Positions 58,605-64,000 of a stretch of DNA of 64,000 nucleotides are shown one piece after another; the stretch's first letter is position 1, and every line of letters starts with the position of its first letter. A program made the translations under genes and the position numbers. The notes under the pieces were generated by a model. The model was not told the DNA's origin. It ran no database searches and saw only the letters and a list, made by a program, of their open reading frames with translations. The DNA lies in assembly GCA_910587345.1 (NCBI GenBank), contig CAJUKH010000026.1:241110-305109 (forward strand), in the 5' to 3' direction. This DNA is from an uncultured Oscillospiraceae bacterium (lineage in GTDB: Bacteria > Bacillota > Clostridia > Oscillospirales > Oscillospiraceae).

Positions 58605-60866
58605 TTATTTCTCTCCCTTTTTGGCCCCCGCCTTTTTGACGGCGGCCTTTTTTGTTCCGGTTTTCTTTGCGGCGGTCTTTTTCCCCGCCTTCTTCTCCCC
58701 GTCCGCTCCTTCTTCCTTCTTCTTGTAATACCCTCTCTTATCCTCGGGCGTGAAGTTGGCGCAGTCGGGGTTGATGCAGAAGGGCTTCTTGGCCCCCCGG
58801 CCCGACAGCTTGAACATGGTATGCCCACAGCCGGGGCAGTTATCCGCCATCGGCACGTCAAAGGTCATAAAGTCGCAGGTCCGGCTCTCCTCCCGGCCGC
58901 TGGCGTGTTCACATGCGTAATAAGTGTACTGCCGGCCGTTTTTCTTGCTGGTGCCGGTGCGCTTCAAAAGCCGTCCACCGCACTTGGGGCACTTGCCGGG
59001 CATCTGCTCCACAATGGGCTGGGTGTGGCTGCATTCGGGCCAGCCCGGACAGGCCAAAAACCGGCCGAACCGCCCCGACTTGAACACCAGATGCCGCCCG
59101 CACAGGGGGCAGATCTCCTCCGACACCTCATCGGGGACCTTGATGCGCTCCCCGGCGTCGGCCTCTGCGGCGGCCAGCTCTTTGGAGAAGCCGCCATAGA
59201 AGTCTTTCATCAGGTCCTTCCAGTTCTCCTTGCCCTGCTCCACCTGATCCAGATTTTCCTCCATCTGGGCGGTAAAGTCATAGTCCACGATATCGGGGAA
59301 CTTGTCCTTCATCACCATATTCACCGTCTCCCCAAGAGGGGTGGTACGGAGGTACTTGCCCTCCTTCACCACATACTCCCGGCTTTCGATGGTGGAGATG
59401 GTGGGGGCGTAGGTGGAGGGGCGGCCGATGCCCTTCTCCTCCAGCGCTTTGATCAAGCTGGCCTCGGTGTACCGGGCGGGGGGCTGGGTGAAGTGCTGCT
59501 TGGGGGTCAGGCCATTCAGCTTCAGGGCCTCCCCCTCCTTCAAATCGGGCAGGGGAGACTGGAACTCCTCGTCCTCCTCGTCCTTCCCCTCCACATACAC
59601 CGCCGTATAGCCGGAGAACTTCAGCGCCGTGTGGTTTGCCCGGAAGCGGTAGTCGCTGCTCATGGCCTCGATGGTCACGCTGTCATAGACGGCAGAGGAC
59701 ATCTGGCAGGCCAAAAACCGGCTCCAGATCAGCTTGTAAAGCCGGAACTGCTCCCCCGTCAGGTCCTTTTTGATATCCTCGGGCACCAGATTCACGTTGG
59801 AGGGCCGGATGGCTTCGTGGGCATCCTGCGCCCCCTCCCGGGCCTTATAGACCCGGGGCTTGCCCGGATAGTACTCCTTGCCGTAGCGGCCCAAAATAAA
59901 GGTCCTGGCGTCGGCCACCGCCTCGTCAGAAAGACGGAGGGAGTCGGTACGCATATAGGTGATAAGACCCACGGTCCCCTCCCCGGTGATGTCCACGCCC
60001 TCATAAAGCTGCTGGGCAATGGCCATGGTCCGCCGGGGGGCCATACCCAGCTTCCGGCTGGCCTCCTGCTGAAGCGTGGAGGTGGTAAAGGGAGGCGACG
60101 GGTTCCGCATCCGGTCCTGCCGCTTCACCTCGGTAACGGAGAAGGTCCCCTTCTCCACCGCCGCCATAACGGCCTTCACCTCGTCCTCATTGTGAAGCTC
60201 CTGCTTCTTCTCCCTGCCGTAGAACTGGGCGGTAAACTGGCCCACATTGGGCTTTATCCGCTCCAATGCGGCGTCCAGAGACCAGTATTCCTCCGCCTGA
60301 AAGGCCCGGATCTCCTCCTCCCGCTCACAGACCAGCCGTGTTGCCACCGACTGGACCCGGCCGGCAGACAGACCCCGGCGGATCTTCTTCCACAAAAACG
60401 GGGAGATCTGATAGCCCACCACCCGGTCCAGCACCCTTCTCGCCTGCTGGGCGTCCACCAGATCCATGTCCAGCTGCCGGGGGGCGGCGATGGCCTCGTT
60501 GACCACCTTTTTGGTGATCTCGTTGAAGGTCACCCGGTAAGTCCGGTCGGCGGGCAGGTCCAAAAGCTCCTTCAAATGCCAGGAGATGGCCTCCCCCTCC
60601 CGGTCAGGGTCGGTGGCCAGAAAGACACGCTCACTCTTTTTAGCGGTCTTTTTCAAATCGGAAATGATATCCTCTTTCCCCTTGATGGGCTGGTAGTCCA
60701 CGGAGAAATCCTTCTCCACATCCACGCCGATCTTACTCTTGGGCAGGTCCCGGACATGGCCCATGGAGGCCTTGACCTCATAGCCCGGTCCCAGATATTT
60801 GGTAATGGTCTTGGCCTTGGCCGGAGACTCCACGATCACCAGATCGTTCTTCGTTTTCGTCGCCAC
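58605..60866 (-). CDS. topA: DNA topoisomerase I
   Basis: 753 residues. Relaxes negative supercoils. TOPRIM domain (VIVESPAKAKTITKYLG, DPDREGEAISWHL), catalytic Tyr in GLITYMRTDSLRLSD (about residue 300), and three C-terminal zinc ribbons (CPLCGRHLVF, CPKCGGRLLKR, CPGCGHTMFKL). The Lys/Ala-rich tail is typical of high-GC-DNA-binding extensions. GTG start at 60866 with GGAGG 9 nt upstream; the longer frame from 60920 has no site. The gap to dprA (60867-61038) holds nothing I can name. Confidence 0.97.
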   Translation of the reverse strand: MATKTKNDLVIVESPAKAKTITKYLGPGYEVKASMGHVRDLPKSKIGVDVEKDFSVDYQPIKGKEDIISDLKKTAKKSERVFLATDPDREGEAISWHLKELLDLPADRTYRVTFNEITKKVVNEAIAAPRQLDMDLVDAQQARRVLDRVVGYQISPFLWKKIRRGLSAGRVQSVATRLVCEREEEIRAFQAEEYWSLDAALERIKPNVGQFTAQFYGREKKQELHNEDEVKAVMAAVEKGTFSVTEVKRQDRMRNPSPPFTTSTLQQEASRKLGMAPRRTMAIAQQLYEGVDITGEGTVGLITYMRTDSLRLSDEAVADARTFILGRYGKEYYPGKPRVYKAREGAQDAHEAIRPSNVNLVPEDIKKDLTGEQFRLYKLIWSRFLACQMSSAVYDSVTIEAMSSDYRFRANHTALKFSGYTAVYVEGKDEEDEEFQSPLPDLKEGEALKLNGLTPKQHFTQPPARYTEASLIKALEEKGIGRPSTYAPTISTIESREYVVKEGKYLRTTPLGETVNMVMKDKFPDIVDYDFTAQMEENLDQVEQGKENWKDLMKDFYGGFSKELAAAEADAGERIKVPDEVSEEICPLCGRHLVFKSGRFGRFLACPGWPECSHTQPIVEQMPGKCPKCGGRLLKRTGTSKKNGRQYTYYACEHASGREESRTCDFMTFDVPMADNCPGCGHTMFKLSGRGAKKPFCINPDCANFTPEDKRGYYKKKEEGADGEKKAGKKTAAKKTGTKKAAVKKAGAKKGEK

Positions 60867-61038
60867 AGCGTAGTACCTCCAAATGTTCGTCTGATTGATA
60901 AAACCCTCCTGAAGCAGCAAGGGCAGACACGGCCTTGGCCCGTGTTTCCCCTCACCGATCCGGAGCGGCTTTTCCCTGTTGCCTTTTACCCCTTTTTGAC
61001 CCTTTTTTACGTCCTTCGGGCCGGTTTCTGCCCTCTTT

Positions 61039-62280
61039 TTATGGAGTCAGGATCACCGACGCATAGAAGCGTTTCCCCGGCTTTTCCTCCGCCATGCCTC
61101 TCAACTGAAGCATGGTCAGCGCCGAAAGCACGCGCCGGGCAGGGATCTGGGCCGATTCCGCAATATCATCGGCCGTCAGGCTTCTGCGCTGGATACACAA
61201 AAGGATATCCCGCTCGTCATCGGTAAACGCCTCCGGATCATCCGTTAAAGAAATATATGCCCGCCCAGGCTCTTTGTCAACCTCTTTTTCTTCCGCCGGG
61301 GGTTTTCGGCCCCCTCCCCGTGCCGGAAGAAACTCCTCCGCCGGCGCCGCTTCCAGCCGTTCCAGCGCAGCCTCTTCCTCCATGGGCGGCAGGGGCGCCC
61401 GCCCCGGGAAAAGATGGATAAATTCATTTAAAATATCCCCGGCGGATAAAATCAGCTTGGCCTCTCCCCGCTGGATCAGCCGGTTGCAGCCCAGACTGGC
61501 CGGCGCCCCTGCCGGGCCGGGATAGGCAAAGACCTCCCGGTTCTGCTCCAGCGCCAGCCGGGCGGTGATGAGGGCCCCGCTGGGTTCCCCCGCCTCCGCC
61601 ACCACCACGCCCATGGAAAGGCCGCTGATGATGCGGTTGCGGACGGGGAAGTGAAATCCGGCGTGTTCGGTCCCCGGCGGATACTCACTGATCAGGGTCC
61701 CTGCGGCGGTCACATCCTCATACAGCCAGCGGTGGCGTTTGGGATAGACCACGTCCAGCCCGCCCCCCAGTACGCTGACCACCGTACCGCCGCCCTGTAA
61801 AGCCCCCTTGATACCGGCGGCGTCAATGCCCTCCGCCATGCCGGAGACCAGCACCGCCCCGTTCCGGGCCAGTTCAAGCCCCAGCTTGCCCGCCAATTCC
61901 TCCCCATAGGGGGTACACTTCCGGGTCCCCACCACCCCAACGGTCAGGTGGTCGTCCACGCTGAGGGCCTTCCCCTTCCAGTAAAGCACGCAGGGCGGGT
62001 CATAGATCTGGGCCAGCCGCTCGGGGTAATCGGCGTCCTGGATGGTCATGATGTGGATGCCAAGCCGGTCGCAGTCCCCCAGGATCTTCTCCGCCTCGGC
62101 CAGATTTTTATCCTCCAGGGCTTTCTTTTTACTCCCGGGCAGTCCCAGCAGGTCATACTCCTCCCGCTCCGCAAAATAGACCGCCTCCGGCGTGCCGAAA
62201 TGGGCAAGGAGCATCTGGGCCTCCCCCGGCTGGAACCCCGGCCTTGTGGTGAGCCACAGGAAATATTTCAGGTTTGCCAT
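61039..62280 (-). CDS. dprA: DNA-processing protein DprA
   Basis: 413 residues. Loads RecA on incoming single-stranded DNA during transformation. N-terminal helical (SAM-like) domain, Rossmann core with VGVVGTRKCTPYGEELAG, VSGMAEGIDAAGIKGAL, FPVRNRIISGLSMGVVVAEA, and a C-terminal winged helix (DERDILLCIQRRSLTADDIA). A low-complexity linker lies at about 300-345. Upstream neighbour of topA, as in many Firmicutes. Confidence 0.95.
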   Translation of the reverse strand: MANLKYFLWLTTRPGFQPGEAQMLLAHFGTPEAVYFAEREEYDLLGLPGSKKKALEDKNLAEAEKILGDCDRLGIHIMTIQDADYPERLAQIYDPPCVLYWKGKALSVDDHLTVGVVGTRKCTPYGEELAGKLGLELARNGAVLVSGMAEGIDAAGIKGALQGGGTVVSVLGGGLDVVYPKRHRWLYEDVTAAGTLISEYPPGTEHAGFHFPVRNRIISGLSMGVVVAEAGEPSGALITARLALEQNREVFAYPGPAGAPASLGCNRLIQRGEAKLILSAGDILNEFIHLFPGRAPLPPMEEEAALERLEAAPAEEFLPARGGGRKPPAEEKEVDKEPGRAYISLTDDPEAFTDDERDILLCIQRRSLTADDIAESAQIPARRVLSALTMLQLRGMAEEKPGKRFYASVILTP

Positions 62281-62331
62281 CGGCGGGCCTCCCTTCTGCG
62301 GTATCTGAACAGAGGACGCTTCCCCCTCCTC

Positions 62332-63084
62332 TTACCGGTATCCCTCCCAAAGCACCACGGCCGCCGCCACTGCGGCGTTGAGGGACTCGCACTTTTCCTC
62401 CATGGGGATCTTCAGGCTCTTTTCGCAAAGATTCAGCATTTCTTCCGAAATGCCCCTCCCCTCACTGCCGATGACCACGGCAGCCTTTGTCATGTCCACC
62501 TGCCGCACATCCTCCGTATCCTTCCGCAATGCGGTGGCGTAGAGGGGGATGCCGGAGGCCTTCAGCAGTCCGGCCACCGCCCCCCGTTCCCCCTTCCATA
62601 CAGGAAGGCGAAAGCAGGCCCCCATGGACGCCCGGACCGTCTTCGGCCCAAAGGGGTCGGCGCAGTTCCCTGTCAGCAGCAGACCCGCCGCCCCAAAGGC
62701 GTCGGCCGTCCGCCACACCGTCCCCAGATTCCCCGGGTCCTGCACCCCATCCAGCACCAGATACCGGCCTTTTTCTAACCGGTCCGGCAAAGCGGTATCG
62801 GGCAGGGTGCAGGTAAATACCACCCCCTGGGGGGTCTCCGTATCGGCCAGAGAAACCAGCACGTCCCCCGGGGTCTCCACCATCCGAAGACCGGCAGGGC
62901 AGACCGCCCTCTCCCCTTTGGCCAAAATCACGGTCTCTATGTCCCCGCCCCACCTGACCGCCTCCTCCAGCAGCTTGGGGCCTTCACAGACAAAAAGCCC
63001 CTGCTGACGGCGAAATGCGGCGGAGGCGTTCAGCTTCCGCACCTTCTGAAACAATGGGTTCTGCCGGCTTGTGATGGTCTCCAT
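62332..63084 (-). CDS. SpoU/TrmH family RNA 2'-O-methyltransferase
   Basis: 250 residues. N-terminal substrate-binding domain (SRQNPLFQKVRKLNASAAFR) and SPOUT domain with LDGVQDPGNLGTVWRTADAF, VVIGSEGRGISEEMLNLCE and IPMEEKCESLNAAVAAAVVL. The three motifs form the knotted SAM site. 2'-O-methylates rRNA or tRNA; target not decidable. ATG at 63084 overlaps the trkA stop by one base, so they are coupled. Confidence 0.93.
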   Translation of the reverse strand: METITSRQNPLFQKVRKLNASAAFRRQQGLFVCEGPKLLEEAVRWGGDIETVILAKGERAVCPAGLRMVETPGDVLVSLADTETPQGVVFTCTLPDTALPDRLEKGRYLVLDGVQDPGNLGTVWRTADAFGAAGLLLTGNCADPFGPKTVRASMGACFRLPVWKGERGAVAGLLKASGIPLYATALRKDTEDVRQVDMTKAAVVIGSEGRGISEEMLNLCEKSLKIPMEEKCESLNAAVAAAVVLWEGYR

Positions 63085-63734
63085 CACTTTACCTCATGAA
63101 GCAGATTGATGTCCTCATACCTGCCCAGAGCCACCACCTGGTCCCCCGACTCCAGCGGCAGGTCGGGAGAAGGGGCCACATTCAGCTCCCCGTTTTTGCG
63201 GATGGCGATCACATTCACATGATGGCGGTTGCGCACATCCAGCTCCCGCAGGCTCTTCCCCTGCCAGGACTGGGGTGCGGAAAGCTCCAGAATGCCGTAA
63301 TCCTCGGATAGTTCAATAAAGTTGAGCACATTGGAGGAAGACAGCCCCTGGGCCAGCTTTGCCCCCATCTCATACTCCGGGAAAACCACCCGGTCGGCCC
63401 CTATCTTCTCCAGCACCCGGCTGTGAACGTGGCTCTGGGCTTTACAGATCACCTCTTTCACCCCAAGCTCCTTCAGGTTGAGGGTGATCAATGCGGAATT
63501 GCCCACATCGCTGCCCATGGCCACCACCACGCAGTCAAAATTCCGTACCCCAAGGGCCCGCAGCACCTCTATATTTCTGCCGTCGCCCGTCACCGCATGG
63601 GTCACATGGTCCGCCACCTGCTGGACCCGCTCCTCGTCCACATCCACCGCCAGGACCTCATGCCCCAAAGCAGAAAGCTCGCTGGCGATCGCGGTGCCGA
63701 ACCGTCCCAAGCCAATGATCACAAAACTTTTCAT
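63084..63734 (-). CDS. TrkA/KtrA-type potassium channel regulatory subunit
   Basis: 216 residues. RCK-N Rossmann domain (VIIGLGRFGTAIASELSALG, VLAVDVDEERVQQVADHVTH) and RCK-C domain from about 135. Controls the TrkH/KtrB-type pore encoded by the next gene through NAD(H)/ATP or c-di-AMP binding. 15 bp from the upstream pore gene. Confidence 0.95.
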   Translation of the reverse strand: MKSFVIIGLGRFGTAIASELSALGHEVLAVDVDEERVQQVADHVTHAVTGDGRNIEVLRALGVRNFDCVVVAMGSDVGNSALITLNLKELGVKEVICKAQSHVHSRVLEKIGADRVVFPEYEMGAKLAQGLSSSNVLNFIELSEDYGILELSAPQSWQGKSLRELDVRNRHHVNVIAIRKNGELNVAPSPDLPLESGDQVVALGRYEDINLLHEVK

Positions 63735-63749
63735 TTCAGAAAACTCCTT

Positions 63750-64000
63750 TCAGCCGATCATAACGCTGAATGCGGGATATTTGATATGCAGACTGTCCTT
63801 TCTCCGGTTCAAAAAGGCAATGGAGAAGGACAGTATTCCCACCCTGCCGGCATACATCAGCACGATTAGAAGGGCCTGCGCCGGCCAGGTCAGGTGCGGC
63901 GTGATACCCGTGGTAAGCCCCACCGTCCCCAAAGCGGAAGCCGTTTCATAGGCCGCCTGGAGGAAGGTGGCTTCATGGGTCACCGAAATGAGCATGGAGC
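63750..64000 (-). CDS. TrkH/KtrB-type potassium uptake pore, C-terminal part only
   Basis: The last 83 or so codons of a K+ translocating subunit; the 5' part is beyond base 64000. YETASALGTVGLTTGITPHL is the fourth selectivity-filter repeat with its pore glycine, followed by a final membrane helix (ALLIVLMYAGRVGILSFSIA) and a short tail. Same operon as the TrkA-type gene. Confidence 0.92.
   Translation of the reverse strand, partial: SMLISVTHEATFLQAAYETASALGTVGLTTGITPHLTWPAQALLIVLMYAGRVGILSFSIAFLNRRKDSLHIKYPAFSVMIG

Noticed and set aside
57624..61226. A 1,200-codon plus-strand open frame opposite trmFO and topA
   Set aside because: Both minus-strand genes are unmistakable, and the plus frame has the composition of a GC-rich antisense shadow with no domain or ribosome site.
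1..64000. CRISPR arrays, insertion sequences, rRNA operons
   Set aside because: I looked for regularly spaced direct repeats, transposase motifs and rRNA sequence and saw none.

Overview
The window looks like chromosome from a GC-rich clostridial Firmicute, most likely an Oscillospiraceae gut anaerobe of the Flavonifractor/Intestinimonas/Lawsonibacter kind. This is an inference. It rests on the long-type SRP RNA next to dnaX, low-GC-type promoters (TTGACA-17-TATAAT) and AGGAGG ribosome sites inside GC-rich DNA, a nadD-yqeK fusion, type III CoaX, RsfS/LCP/YqeG/DegV genes and a fibro-slime/SpaA surface protein. Most of the window is housekeeping sequence. I see no prophage, transposase, integrase or CRISPR array.

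Layout. 1-3.4 kb: 5' part of dnaX, the SRP RNA, and an AT-rich secreted-protein gene whose start is out of phase. 3.5-6.7 kb: glutaredoxin-like/phosphoribosyltransferase pair, a palindrome-overlapped promoter, tRNA-like fragments, tRNA-Ala(CGC), and a MATE exporter behind a structured leader. 6.8-12.5 kb: a 1,915-residue wall-anchored surface protein. 12.8-20.4 kb: apbE, coaX, a phosphodiesterase, three small unknown genes, wecB/wecA-type envelope genes, trpS. 20.5-31.2 kb: gltX, an ABC exporter, degV, a papain-like hydrolase, leuS, rpsU, yqeG, nfo. 31.2-32.6 kb: module A. 32.6-43.6 kb: M24 peptidase, VanX-like dipeptidase, HxlR/flavodoxin pair, then rsfS-LCP-nadD/yqeK-yhbY-rdgB-rph and ftsY. 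43.6-56 kb: smc, a second MATE gene, several GNATs, a nucleoside phosphorylase, rnc-acpP-plsX. 56.0-57.3 kb: module B. 57.2-64 kb: trmFO, topA, dprA, a SpoU methyltransferase, trkA and the end of trkH.

The feature most worth attention is a repeated three-part module, present at 31.2-32.55 kb and, in inverted orientation, at 56.0-57.3 kb. Each copy has a small XRE repressor gene, a divergent gene for a roughly 77-80 residue protein of one family, and, directly downstream of the XRE gene, a conserved 600-700 nt element. That element carries frame-breaking indels and compensatory changes in a long hairpin, which is what a structured non-coding RNA would show. The second theme is four genes (near 3.36, 36.42, 43.82 and 52.05 kb) each interrupted by a one-base indel, three of them in homopolymers. 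That could be phase variation, recent decay or assembly error.

Many start codons here were moved from the longest open frame to the one best placed behind a Shine-Dalgarno sequence; the reasons are given per gene.
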